The notes: generated from the sequence alone by a model not told the origin. DNA of 64,000 nucleotides from Astropecten irregularis (GCA_963971285.1 OZ020258.1:15951390-16015389), one strand, 5' to 3'. Counted from the first letter of the stretch, positions 46,049-58,415 are shown. Program-made: numbers and translations.

Positions 46049-49000
46049 TCAAGAATCAACACTTGTCTCAAGATGCTCCACCTCGTTACAAATATCTTGC
46101 AGAGCTCGATCAAGTTCATCTCTTTCAGACATTATAGACTGGCTGTAGAGACCCATATCAAAGCCCCCTACTGAGGATGATGCTTCACTCTGTGTACGTC
46201 GTGAACGATGTGGACTCATGTAATAATACCCATTGGCTGGAGTCTCCTGAATGTTCATTCTCTCTAGAGTATTCTCAAAGTAGTCAATATCCTTCTCTGG
46301 AATGTAAGGTCTCATACCTGCAAGAAATGATTCAATAAAACAGAGCCTGTCAACTTCCAGCAACGATGATAAATGTGCCTATATCAACCCTATTTTGCAA
46401 GTCATTTTGTTGCAGAATGAGTGACAAGGACGGTCTGGGTGACTGGATCAAGTTGTGAGAGTTGAGCCTCAAGTTGCTTTATGTAGCTGGGATCTGGGTA
46501 AAAGTGCAATTTGCAACATCATAATAACTATTCCAAGCCAGATATTGTACAAAACTCATTGAGATTTTACAATGAAAATCCCAGCAACTTTACAAAAGCA
46601 CAGGCTTTGCTTTGATGGTTCTTTGTATTGAATACCTATAAATACCTTGAACTTTGTCAAGAATAACTGTACAAATACAACATTGTATACAAATTCTTCG
46701 TATTTTCAAATGTTGAATGTGGATGCCAGGATGAACCTTACCTGGAAAGAGTAGTTTACGTTCCGGGCCGTAAAGAGTTTGAAGTCTTGAGCAGAACTCC
46801 TTAATTGACCCTGTTTGTCTGTAGTCTCTTAAGATGGCAGCAAATTGCTGCAGCTCTTCGGAGGACAGTTTACTTCGGAGCTGTAAATCAAGCACAACAA
46901 TTTAGGAGAAGGAATAATCATATGAATTAGGACCTATATTAACTAGGGTCACCCCAATAAAGCAGATAATTTTATTTGTTTCATTCTCCATATGTACTTG
47001 AGATATGTATTACTTGGCAGCAAGTAAGCAGGTTGTACAACTCAAACTTTCTTGAGTGAAACACCTTCATTTGTCTTTGTCTGTGCCCTGTTGAAAACAT
47101 ACACCCCCTCAGACAAAAAATGGTCAATTTGGGTATAAAGTATAAAGCTATGGTTTAGGTCTTTTACACAACCGAAATCCTGTGTATTTAGTGTATCTTA
47201 CCACTTCAATGTAGTCCTGCAGTAATTCTTTAGCTGTGACACTGAGATCATCCATGCTATTGCTTTGCCTCAATGCTGGAGAGCTGGGATAGTCAGATGA
47301 TCCTATACTGGGCCTGTAATAAGTCATTCACAAATTATAAAGTTCACTGTAACACATGCTACACATTTTGTATTAGTTAATGGGTTGGATCTCACTTGAT
47401 CTTACAATGTGTGAAATTACCCACATGATTATGAAAGTTTCAATATCAACTTAAGAATATAGCTTATAGCGGCACAGCCAAAACCAAGCACAGATACAAA
47501 TTGAGACCGCATAAGTGTCTTCATCAGCCTGATAACTGCTTGTAGTCTGCAGCCGAAATGTCACTACATTTCAGCCAACATCGTTAGCCATCGAACAGTT
47601 AGCTTATGTGGATCAGTTTGCAGAAACACCATGTAAGTATTATTTGTACTTTTACACTTCTATTTCGTTTACATTTCTTGTAAGGTCTCAACATTTCGAC
47701 TAGCCTGCTCTAGTCATGATCAGGAGTCATCATCCATCATCCTGATAATGACTAGAGCAGGCTAGTTGAAAGGTTGAGACCTTACGAGAAGTGCGAACAA
47801 AAAAGAAGTGCGAAAGTACGAACGATTCTTACATGGTGTTTCTGTCACCATGCAAAGCCTCAAATCTTTTTTAAACAGCTTCTTACCATTTTTGACGTGA
47901 TAAAATAAACCCCACGTAAGATTATATCTCTTGGTTAACACAGTTGTAACTTCAAATCCCTTACAGTAGAATCAGGGGTCTGTAGACCTACATGTAGATG
48001 TGCTTGCATTATGTGCTTTGGATGGGCAAACATAAAATGGAAAGTTGATTTAACTTACGAAGGTGGCTGGAAGACATCTGGATCCAGGGGCGTTCGACTC
48101 GCAACGCTTCGTGATACTAAAAAACAAAACACAAAAAAATATGAAAATGTTATTATTCATGTTTGCTAGAATCTCTAAAATCAAGGTTTTGTGGCACTTT
48201 TTTTAATAGACTGCTGGTATTGAAGAGTTTATTGAAACAATAGGCCTAGTATTGGCTTTGAGTATCTGGACAGGGATACAACATCTAGTGACTTTCCTAC
48301 CATTGTTCAATATCTAAAGACATACTCTGACATGCTCTGTCAACATAATTCTGATCCTACAAACTTGTCAAATGTAATTATCCATGTAATCTGAGAGATA
48401 ACACCGTAAAAGATTATGGAGTACATGTATACCAGAGCTGCAGTTGGCACTCTGAATGGTTGAGAAATACCAGTCTTTAAATTGAATATGCTTATATTGT
48501 TCTATGAGTTCTAGTGCTGTGCATTAAAAACAGATTTCCAAGCTCCCGCTTAAAATTTAGCCATCTGGTTTCAAAATTTCAAAAACGATATAATGAAACC
48601 AACTTTTTAAAAAGTTTGCTGACGTTTGCCCAATGAATAAACAACCTCAAAAGTGTAGACTGTATAATACATACTTGAATTTTAGTCGGGTTTTTTGGTC
48701 CATTTTGTCAAGCAGAAACAAACTTTTCGCAAACTTGATTAAAAAAATATTGTGAACAGCCTTCTGAAAGCGACGATATCAAACATATCGCGTCCAATGC
48801 ATAATGCACATTGCATGCCCACCACGTGCGGCCCATGCAGCAGCAGCATTGCATCCAGAAAATTCCACGATGTCTATCCATGCCCCACCATTCAAAGCAT
48901 ACGTTGTGCACCAAATGCAATACACAGTCACCAATTCGCAATCGGGCCGAAAGTGCAAGCCTACATGTCGTACGTAATGTACAACGTGTGTATTTGGTGC

Positions 49001-52000
49001 ATGCAGTCAAGGCACGCTCGGTACTGTGGATTTTGGCCGGCTTCAATGCAGATTTTTCGGTAAGAAATGTGACATGTCACGCTGAGCAAGTTATGAACGA
49101 TTCTGACTGAACATTCTGTAAGGTTGCCGGCACCAAATCATGGCAAGATTCTCAAACACGCACGTAGATCGAGACCAGAAACTGAATGTATACGTCGGCG
49201 CAACGATCGTTGTACATGTACATGTAGCACGTTTACACACTCCTACATACGGCGCTATATGCATCCATTGATCATGCACATTATCAACACGTGCGCTATC
49301 ATTCATTTTTATAAATTGGAGCTCGGGTAACCGCTAATTTTTTCAAAGCGTTTTCCAGTTTTCAAAAGCTCTGAAAATGTACAGCACTAATGAGTTCTCC
49401 CAGATTAAACCACCAATAATTTGTTAACACAACACAAAGGTCATATTGAAACTCATTGCTATAGAATGTGCCACATTGGTTTTTTTTAACATGCTTGGAG
49501 TTAGGTAGTCTATGTGATAGACGCACTCGCCGTACAGCCAGCGAGCGTCTATCACATGCATTCAGATTTCCTGATTAATTATGCAAGCCAACCCAGCACT
49601 GACCTCTAGGTTTTGACCAATCAAGGGGGTTCTACATGTACTATCGTACCGTTTAGCGAGTGTGTCTATCACCTTAATTAAATGCTGCCACGCGGACGCG
49701 CGAAATTGACCAATCAACATCCTGTCACGATCCTGAAAAAATGTTCTCAAAACAGATCTGATTGGCTGATGTGCCGCATTGCATAAAATTTGCATGCACG
49801 CATACATCAGATGTTTGTACGTTGTGGCACGGAGTAGAACAGGTGATACTCAGACTAGGAGTTAGGAGGGCATGGCACATTTCGATCCTAGCAGGATCTT
49901 TATCGAAGACTAAAATTGATTGATTGTTTTAACTGCATATTTCAAGTTGTGATTGATGAAGTTGTTCTTACCACTTCCAAGAGATGTATTCCTAGCAGCT
50001 CGTATGATGCTCTGATCAAAGTATTTCATTGTCAGCTCAGTGTAAACTACGTAGAAAATCTGCTGAGCTAATGCACATATTTCATCTGCAATTTCCTGTT
50101 ATTAAACAAAATGACATCAAAAAGATCAGTCAGATCTGGTCAAGACAAGTACTGGTAGAACAAGCAAAGTCTACTGATTCCTTCTAATGTTGATCATGAG
50201 CATTGTCATGTTTGTAATAATATAAGTCCTTCTTTAACGATTTATTTTTTGGTTAACAAAGACTTTGGAAAACAAAGTCTTTTTACAAGATAATTCAGCT
50301 GGTTATGTGAACTTTCTAGTTTGAAGGACAAACATCACTTCCATCCTCCTACTACCCCCATATTGTATGCTCACCATTTTTGGCTTTTTTGCGTAAACGA
50401 AAAGCCTTTGTTTTTGTTCTATTATTTTTTTTCTTCTTCCTCTTCTTCTTGTCGCCGAAATTTCCATGGACTTTGCACATGTGCATTGTCGGCGCCACTT
50501 TGGCAACTTTTAAACAGACGATCTTAACCAAACTTGGTCATAACAAAGTCCCTATAGCGTATCTATATCAATTATGAAGGAACCCTAGGTCCGATTGAGT
50601 TGAAAGTTGGTATGTATCTAAGTGTATATCAAAAAAATACAATAACGTCATCATGACTTCATCGTGAGTGTATCATGTGACAACACCTTAAAAGGGGCAA
50701 ACTTCACACATCGTTTGAACTTGGTATGTATCCCGTACTCAACATTACTCTGTATTTTCTATTTGAGTGTCTGACATTGCATGTAAACAAAATGATTTAT
50801 TTATGCAATTGTAACCTGTTTATTACTGTTTACATTTACTACCAATTAATTACTGTAAATAATGATCTGTACTGTGTTAATTACTTGTTTGATATTTCAC
50901 ATGCAGGGCCCTAATAAACTGTTGTATTTTTATCTTTGAATAGATTCATTTGGATTGTAGATTGACAGATATTTTGGGAGATTCATTATGTCAAATCCAG
51001 TATAAATGTGGAAAAATTGTACTCACTATTTAGTGACGTTTCACTGATAAGCTATCATTTTCATCAGACTGGCGACTCATACCACTGCTCACTGTCCTTT
51101 TATTGACGTAGGAGACTGCCGTAGAGGGCGTGGTAATGAGACCGTCAAAGATGTTATGTAACTTGTAGGCCCCCTCGTCATAGCCTCATAGAACTTTGCG
51201 GAGCTACTTGGTTCATCCTAAGGACAAACTAGATCCTTGCCAGTAAGCGGACGCTGTATATGAGATCCCTTGCGCCAATTGTTCAAAATCTTATATTGGC
51301 GAAACAGGTCGCGCTTTTGGCATTAGATTGGAAGAACACCAGAAGGAGGTCAACAAGTTCGAACATAGACCATACCCAGAGCAACTCGCAAGGAGTCTTC
51401 TACGGAGCAGTACAAATCAGCCATCATAGACCATGTCGTAGCTAGACACCAACCACAACATTGACTGGGACAATGCTAAAATCATAGACCGGGAATCGGA
51501 CAAAACCACCAGATGGCTTAAAGAATCCATTTGGATCAGGAGGAGAGGTGACCATGTGCTCAACAGGGACGAGGGGGCCTACAAGTTACATAACATATTT
51601 GACGGTCTCATTACCACGCCCTCTACGGCAGTCTCCAACGTCAATAAAAGGACAGTGAGCAGTGGTATGAGTCGCCAGTCTGATGAAACTGATAGCTTAT
51701 CAGTGAAACGTCACTAAATAGTGAGTGACATGTTCCACCTTTACACTGGATTTGAAATAATGAATCTCCCAAAACATGTTGTATTTTTAATTGTTAACTG
51801 TTAATTGGCATACCCTTGGTAAATTATAAATGTAATGATAATAATAATTGTAAAAGGCATCAAAGGCCAGGCTAAGATCTAGGCACTACAGGATCTAGAC
51901 AATTAACATCTTTGAGAAAGAGACCAAGTTACCTTTGATTTGCACTCAATGACAACCAGGTTGCACTGTTCCTGTTGATTGTCAATAGCTGCACAAAATT

Positions 52001-55000
52001 AGGAAAACAAATTATCAATAAACGGTATGCTTCCTTCAAGTTTAGTACCAAATGGTTAAAATACCACATGTGACACAATATCAGTATGTATAAAATGCTG
52101 GTTTTATTTCAAGTTTGAGAACATTTTAAAACATATACATTTTGTATTGCCACTATCTCGATACAGACCTATAATCCTTTATAAATAAAATGTAAATCTG
52201 TTTCATATAGTTTAATTTGGTTACGATGTGTTAAAGTGAGACATATGATAGGACTTACCGATTTTAAACATAAGAAGATGTTGACCATCATCCCTGATAT
52301 AACTCACTGCTGCTATATCATGGATTGGCAATCGAACCAATGTCTCCTGAAAAGGAACAAATAATTCAGCATATCAATGAATGAAATTCTCACCCAAAAC
52401 GATTGGAAAGCAACACTTTTGACAAAATACAAAATATCTTGGTAACCTTAGCTTTATTTAACACACTGCAGAAGATGGAACGCATATCTGGTGCCAGACC
52501 GAGCATAATAGGTTTAATATGTCTCCACAAGGTTTTCACGTAACAGATATTTGGTAATAACATATAACTCAAAAAGGATGAATTTCCAAGGTAAACTTAT
52601 CTGTCCCAACGAGAAGTATTTTATATAAGGGATGTTCGCTAGATGTTCGAAGGGATGTTCTGCTCTTCGGAGAGTGATCATTAGCAGGCCTGGGCGATTA
52701 ACTCGATTAATCGATTAATCGCGATTACATTTCTGTGTCGATTACTCGATTAGTAAATTATGAACTACTCGATTAATCGTGCCAGTGCGATTAGTGCCGT
52801 CGAGTTGCGATTCATTCCATGAGTTACTACTATTCTCAGTCGATCAATAGCCATGCCGTGTGTGTTGCACGGAGCAGCTGCATAGACTTGATGACAAGTC
52901 GTTAGACATTCGTGTTTTGTCCGTCCGTCTGTCAAAATTAGGTACAATCATTGTGCATCATGCATCGTTCGTATAGTGAGGCATCGCGATCTTGATTCAA
53001 TAGGGGTCGAGGGTGTACATGTACCGCGGTCGCGTCCCCGCATGTTGGAAATAATGCAGGACGTAAACAGTGTAATGTGAACACGCACACCGTACCCCTG
53101 GTGTAGCGATACAATTACCGACTTGATATCAAGTCTGCCTGCTGCACGTGCACCGGATGCCCGCCCAATTGTGACAGCACCATGACAACATTTTGAGATT
53201 ACACTGTTATTGGCCAGTAGCCCTTCTAATAATACTGCCTTATATGGCCAACGTGGATGAGGCATGAATGAGGGCTATACCATATTACCATTTCGCTGTT
53301 TATTGAGGTACATTTAGTTATGTTGCATTTTCAATGAATACTATTTATCTCACTTAGTAATGAAACAAAAGGTTGTCGCACACAAACATAAGTTATTGAG
53401 TACATACAGTTTAAACGTGTCGCCGGGGTGAATTTTTATTCAACCCTGACAGCTGACAACGAAGTTTTTCTCAACCTAGGCCCACGTGTTTACAATGGAT
53501 TCGGCTACCATGGCTGACCAAGGCTTGGCGCATGGCGTGATGATATGACACTCAACTACTCGAGTGCAGACGCTATTCTATTAGACGATTACTGTACTGT
53601 ATCGTATCGTATGATAATCGTGAAGTGAACATGTGGAGTAATCGTGAACTGAAAAATAATCGCGATGTGTTTAGTAATCGTGAACTGAGTAATAATCGTG
53701 TTCACTGTTCAGTAATCTTGAACTGTATAATAATCGTGTTCACTGTTCAGCCTACATGGGGTGTACATTGTGTCATCGTGTACTATCGTTGACCTGTACA
53801 TGCATGGGTGGGACCACGTCTGTGTGTACCTACGTGAGGCAGTAACTGCATGCCTTGTCGGCCAACACTCCTCACGAAATTACCCTACTTTACTGAAGGA
53901 ATACCAATAATTATGGACGATATTAGCTTCACGAATTTTGCATTATACCTTGTCAGAACAAAAATGGCAGTGCTCAATGCCTCGGAAATCTGAACTGATC
54001 GCTGTTGAAACTTGTAAGAATCAATGCATTACGCTAGTGCAGTTTACTGCAGTGCCGCTATGATAAAAACAAGATACGTGTTGCTTGTATAGTCACTTCC
54101 GGGTAATCGCGATTAATCGATTAATCGCGATTATTTCCTCCGCGATTAATCGATTAGTGAAAAGCACTAATCGCCCAGGCCTAATCATTAGTACACAAGA
54201 ACAAAGCCATGTCTCCACAAGGATACAAATTCCGGTGTGCGTGCACCCAAAGTATGTATGTATACCATTGGTAAAGGTTCCCAGCTTAAATCATTGTAAA
54301 AAAACAATGTTAATTTTTCATTTAATAGCAGGACCTACTAGTTTCTACAGTTTTTGTACTAAGTCTAGGATATCATACACTGGTATATTAGTATCACTAT
54401 GTTTATTATGGGTTTATGGGTCAACCTGAAACTCTCATGATGTCATTGTAGTTTCTAGCTTACCTCCCCATCCCTCCTCACAACTTTGATTTGTTTGGCT
54501 GAAACTGACAAGATGGCGTCATGCTTACTGTCTCTTGTGTTCCATGGAAGCAGGCCTTGTTTCTTAACAGATCAAAAGCATCAAAAACACAAATTCTTTT
54601 ACAAGTAATAAACTGCTGCAAACTGCTCAACAGCCAAAATAATGACCTGAAATTTATAAAATGCTAGGAGTTAGGAGGGCCTGGTGCATTTCGATCCTAG
54701 CAGGATCTTTATCGAAGGCTAAAATTCTTTTAGTTATCAAATAATAGACAAGAAAAGTCCAGTGATGTTTATTGTTTACAATGTACATGATGTAGGTAAA
54801 CTCGCCGACTGTAAATGTGTTTGTTTTTTGGTTCTGCCTGCTCTGCACATGTATTTGATTAGCGTCACAGTCACACAGGTTATAATCATGAATCATGATA
54901 CAAACATTCCATTGTGTGCCAAGGACAAACACGCCTGTCAATGTGAACATAATACAAGCTTAAAACAGTAAATATTCATGTGTTGACTATGGCACATATA

Positions 55001-58000
55001 AAATTGCACTATTTCCTATCTTTGCAGGGTTTGTTCTTTTCAAACTAATTATATCTTGTAATATAAATGGTGCTGTGCTGTTTCCTTGGTTAGGCTTACA
55101 ATTTTGTTTTTGCAGAATCAGAACATATCATATTCAACTCCACAACGCTTGAATTTTTGACAGATTTATGTTGATATTTTTGTAAAAATTGAACTTGGAG
55201 CAAAATCTTCTTCAAACATTGCACTCTACATTATTTTTTACTAGTTATTCCGCCATGTGCCGTTATCAAGTGAGGTTGCAACATTGTTGATGAAATGATC
55301 CTTTGGATATAGCAGTGTGTGTGTGTGGTTTCATTGCTTTTGACTGCCAAACGAACAAAGACAATTGACTATTGGGGACACCACCAACATAGGGATGGAT
55401 AGCTCAGGTGGTAGGGCACCTGTACGGTATTCAGGAGGTCGCCGGTTCGAATCCCGCTCCAGTCAATTTGTCTTTGTTCACTTTTCAATGACGTTGATAT
55501 TTATACCAAATATTGTACTGTGTGGCTTTTTTTGGTTGTTCTATCTGTATTTTTCTGCCAGCTACTAGACTGCATAGTACAATGCACATACAGTGTACTT
55601 ACCTTTCCTTTGTCTGTGATTCTCAGAAGTTCTGTGCGTTTTGTTGGATCTAGTCCATATGATACACTCGGAATTGTACCCAAGTACTGTCATCAAACAC
55701 AAAAGATATATCACAATGTTAATATAACCACATATGCTATGGCTAGACTATTAGGACTGAAACCTTGGGCAACCCACTCCACTGACTCAAGATAACTACT
55801 TTTAAAGGCAGAACAGAAATCAGGTATAACAGAAAGGTATAAAGAATGGTGATGGTAGAAACATACCGTTAAAATATTTCTGCCTGAAATGCTGTATGTA
55901 TCCAGAAAAGAGAAAAACCAACTGTGACCAAAATTATTTTTGATCTTTTAAAGATCAAAAATAAAAGAGAAAAGACTCAAAAAATGGGCACCGTATGGGA
56001 TTGAAAGTTTCACAGATGACTGTTAGTGTATCTTCCTTTATATTTTTACACATGAATCAATTTTTCTTTGATAAAAACCAACGTATGATACTACCTGGCC
56101 TTCCTATTAACTCTTAATATTATTTTGCCCAAGGTACATTACTGCTGGCCTGACATTTAATGAAAATTGGCCAATCAGAGTAAGGAAATGGCAAAATAGC
56201 ATTTGCAGGAAGAATGCTTAAATACAAATCAAATAATACATTCGATATGATGACTTATAGTCATTGCTAGGAGCGTTCAATCCTAGCCCACTGTTAGTCT
56301 TACCGTTATTGCAATTTCTAAAAAGCTATCAATGAGAATCTGGGGATCAACTTTGTAATCTGGTGGGGTAAGCTCCACAGTCTTCAATGCTCGTCTACTC
56401 TCTGGCATGGTATGACTGTGATGAGGCATCTGGGCAGGGATTTCATGAGATTCTCGAGATTCTCGAGATTCCCTGGAGTGCCGATTGATTCCAACACGAT
56501 TCTTGTCTTTATCCTTGTCCTTGTTGAACAAACCCAATAGACCTCCTTGCTGTAATGGTAAGAGTAATCAACTTTACATTAAATGAACTACATGTACATG
56601 TAGGTCTCATAATACTTTATGATAGCCTAAGTTGTGGTGTGCTGTGATGTGGCCTAGTGTGTCAAAACTTGTGACCAATCAATCTACAGATTGTGGGTTC
56701 AAATCCAGCCATGGGCTTGTGGTCCTTTTGCAAGACGCTTTGTTATATATATATTGCTTCTCTTCACCCAGATGTAAATGGGTACCTGTGAGGGTAGAGA
56801 TGGCTTTGTCGTTTGATTAGCCTCGGCTATGTGCGCCCTATGGTAGCTGGGGCTGTATACTGTACTCCCCAGGGAGTTAAGATGGTTTCAGAAATGTATG
56901 TTAATTATGGCCTGATGACCAGGGATAATAATAAATTTGTAATGCCTGATATTATAAATGACTTAATACTGTTCTTATGTGCTGTATGCACTTGACCAGG
57001 TGCAATGGTTTGCATGATTTACATTTGGGCAATTCCAGCGTAACGGACATGACAATCCCACAGTTTTTGCCTTATTCAGAGGATCACAAAGTAGGATTGA
57101 CAGTTTGCAAACAATTTTAATTAGGCTTATCAGACAAATTTAACTATCAGTGACATACTGTACATGTAGAAAAAGTCATGTGATTTCATTGAACGGTTAT
57201 AGAGAAAATGCACTTCTTGTGATCGTAACGGACATGACACCAAATGGACAAGGCTTTTTGACCTGCATTTTGTAATGCAAATTCCTGTGAATTGTTAGAC
57301 TTAATGCACCTGATTTTGATTTAGTTTGAACCATAAGGCCATATTCTTATCATAATAAGTCCCAGTGTGAATTGTGAACGCAGACATTCAATTCATACTT
57401 CATAAAAAAGCATTTAATATTGTGGATGAAATTGAGTTTTGAGACAAATGCGGAAAAAGAAAACTGAAAACTGATCAGATTGTTTCCCTTGATGGTAACG
57501 GTTTACAAGCAGGTCCGATACCTATAAAGGGAATAAAAACAACTTAATACTTCTACTGTTCCAAAATGATACTTTTTACTTTCAGCATGTTCCTGAGTCC
57601 TTAAATCCCCAGATAGAAGAATTTTGTGCAACATTTCAGAGTAAAAATATAATTTTTTTAGGCCTACCTGTTTGTTGCAAACTTCAAAACAGCCCGTCGG
57701 CCATTTTGTCTGGTCTGGCTAGTCAAGTTTAGTCTGGTACCTGTACAACCAACGTATTGAAAGTCCACACAATGAGAGCAGACACTACACCATATTTTGC
57801 GCGTCTGCCGCCGTTACATGCGTTCATTACCATTTTTACCCCATAATTTCCCTCAAAAATCAAAGCCCTGCCCTCTTTCCACAAATTTAACCTTGTTAAT
57901 ATTATTGAAGAGGACACCACGAACGTATATTAACATGATTAAGGTTAGTTTCTTTATAAAAGTTTTTTTTTATTCCCTTTATAGGTATCGGACCTACTTA

Positions 58001-58415
58001 TAAACCGTTACCCCCTTGATATATCTGCCGTGCCTTTCCATTTAGACGGATATAATGTTTTTCACGAAATGAGTGCAACAGCACCAATGATGGTTCACGT
58101 ATAAGCAATGTACGTGAAATACACTGGGTGTGGTCACTTAGTTTGAGACTCTACATGCTTCTAATAATAGAAACCAGGTTATTTTGAAAAGATGTATTAT
58201 ACTCCTACATAAAGCACTCATTATCAATACTTTCAGTCATAAGAATCGACGATAAAATTTGAAAATCTGACGACACCTCAAAACTCGATGTTGTCGTCCA
58301 TTTTGTTTTCAATGACAAGGTACGGTTGAAAATCTACCACAAACAATAGAATAATCAACTGGATTCTTACCTTTTTCGATGAAGCTTTTGGAGTAATTTC
58401 TTCTTCCATGCCCAT
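46049..58415 (-). CDS. CCM2: CCM2 (malcavernin) ortholog, PTB and harmonin-homology domains
   Basis: Eleven exons join in frame with GT-AG introns: 58415-58371, 56549-56304, 55686-55603, 54562-54464, 52346-52259, 51988-51933, 50095-49972, 48116-48059, 47313-47202, 46880-46742 and 46317-46049. The product has 439 residues (human CCM2 has 444). A basic/Ser-rich N terminus is followed by the PTB domain (about 85-235), with YLGTIP, KHDAILSVSAKQIKVV, LPIHDIAAVSYIRDDG, CNLVVIEC and the helix EICALAQQIFYVVYTE. The C-terminal harmonin-homology domain (about 295-375) shows AKELLQDYIEVLRSKLSSEE, EFCSRLQTLYG and MRPYIPEKD, and the end is acidic. In vertebrates CCM2 binds an NPxY/F motif of KRIT1 through its PTB domain and MAP3K3 through the C-terminal domain, restraining MEKK3-KLF signalling. 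The in-frame ATG at 58415 was chosen; another follows two codons later. Introns hold many transposons. Family assignment is firm. Confidence 0.95.
47612..47850. mobile_element. MITE (GCAGAAACACC ends), copy 2
   Basis: The left arm CAGTTTGCAGAAACACCATG and right arm TTACATGGTGTTTCTG are inverted. The centre is a hairpin (GCCTGCTCTAGTCAT / ATGACTAGAGCAGGC). It lies in a CCM2 intron. Confidence 0.7.
48722..49385. repeat. ~570-bp dispersed repeat, copy 2
   Basis: Direct repeat of 18414-18985 with small indels. It lies in a CCM2 intron (between 48116 and 49972). Confidence 0.75.
49506..49857. mobile_element. Mutator-like MITE, copy 2, 9-bp target duplication
   Basis: The ends are TAGTCTATGTGATAGACG and GGTGATACTCAGACTA. 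It is flanked by exact 9-bp duplications GGAGTTAGG at 49497-49505 and 49858-49866. The related unoccupied site at 54662 reads through GGAGTTAGG once. Confidence 0.88.
49858..49925. repeat. Small hairpin-containing repeat, copy 1 (split)
   Basis: GGAGTTAGGAGGGCATGG, then GATCCTAGCAGGATC, matches 54662-54725. Its left few bases lie on the far side of the Mutator-like MITE. Confidence 0.7.
50998..51775 (+). mobile_element. Penelope-like element fragment, GIY-YIG endonuclease end, with inverted partial copy
   Basis: The plus-strand frame 51273-51400 reads CANCSKSYIGETGRAF and then GIRLEEHQ, a GIY-YIG endonuclease start. After a frame break near 51410-51460 it continues NIDWDNAKIIDRES, WLKESIWIRRRG and NRDEGAYKLHNIFDG to a TAA at 51716. 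The last ~180 bp (about 51560-51735) recur in inverted orientation at about 50998-51185. Inverted partial copies are typical of Penelope-like insertions. No reverse transcriptase is present. Confidence 0.75.
51680..51735 (+). ncRNA. Hammerhead-ribozyme-like motif in the Penelope-like element
   Basis: CTGATGA (51680-51686) is followed by a perfect 7-bp stem (ACTGATA / TATCAGT, 3-nt loop), then GAAAC (51705-51709) and a CACT/AGTG hairpin. These are the core boxes and stem II of a hammerhead. The inverted copy (about 51010-51060, minus strand) keeps the same boxes with one stem mismatch. Stem I pairing is not convincing, so activity is unproven. It overlaps the last codons of the endonuclease frame. 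Confidence 0.45.
52685..54183. mobile_element. hAT-like non-autonomous element, 8-bp target duplication
   Basis: The left end CAGGCCTGGGCGATTAAC and the right end TAATCGCCCAGGCCTA are inverted complements. It is flanked by exact ATCATTAG (52677-52684 and 54184-54191). The interior repeats ATTAATCGATTAATCG and TAATCGTGAACTG-type words and has no transposase frame. It sits in a CCM2 intron. A related uninterrupted site is at 35675-35710. Confidence 0.85.
54662..54725. repeat. Small hairpin-containing repeat, copy 2 (unoccupied site)
   Basis: CTAGGAGTTAGGAGGGCC, then GATCCTAGCAGGATC. It is the uninterrupted counterpart of 49491-49505 plus 49858-49925. Confidence 0.75.
55375..55495 (+). mobile_element. 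tRNA-derived SINE, single unit
   Basis: GGATAGCTCAGGTGGTAGGG (A-box region) and GGTTCGAATCCCGCTCCAGT (B box) are followed by the tail TTTGTTCACTTTTCAATGAC, as in the palindrome at 36121. Confidence 0.75.
55802..56095. mobile_element. Family A MITE copy 6, inverted and diverged
   Basis: It carries the family A interior in reverse and ends ACGTATGATACTACC. The left end is degraded. Confidence 0.65.
56633..56940 (+). mobile_element. tRNA-derived SINE with conserved core, copy 3
   Basis: Same order of blocks as 37316: GGCCTAGTGTGT head, GGGTTCAAATCCAGCC, CAAGACGCTTTGTTA, GTAAATGGGTACCTG, and the end GACCAGGGATAATAATAA. Confidence 0.75.
56995..57485. other. CCM2 intron 1 sequence, no feature recognised
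   Basis: Nothing coding is seen. The phrase GTAACGGACATGACA occurs twice (57041, 57227), perhaps from an older repeat. Confidence 0.35.
57494..58012. mobile_element. GGTAACGG-ended MITE, copy 2, 8-bp target duplication
   Basis: The ends GGTAACGGTTTACAAGCAGG and the complement ending CCGTTACC are flanked by exact CCCTTGAT at 57486-57493 and 58013-58020. It is homologous in reverse orientation to 11048-11520. Confidence 0.85.

Noticed and set aside
55385..55470. Possible tRNA gene
   Set aside because: The B box is good, but the sequence continues into the same tail as the SINE at 36121 and 42592, and the cloverleaf is incomplete.
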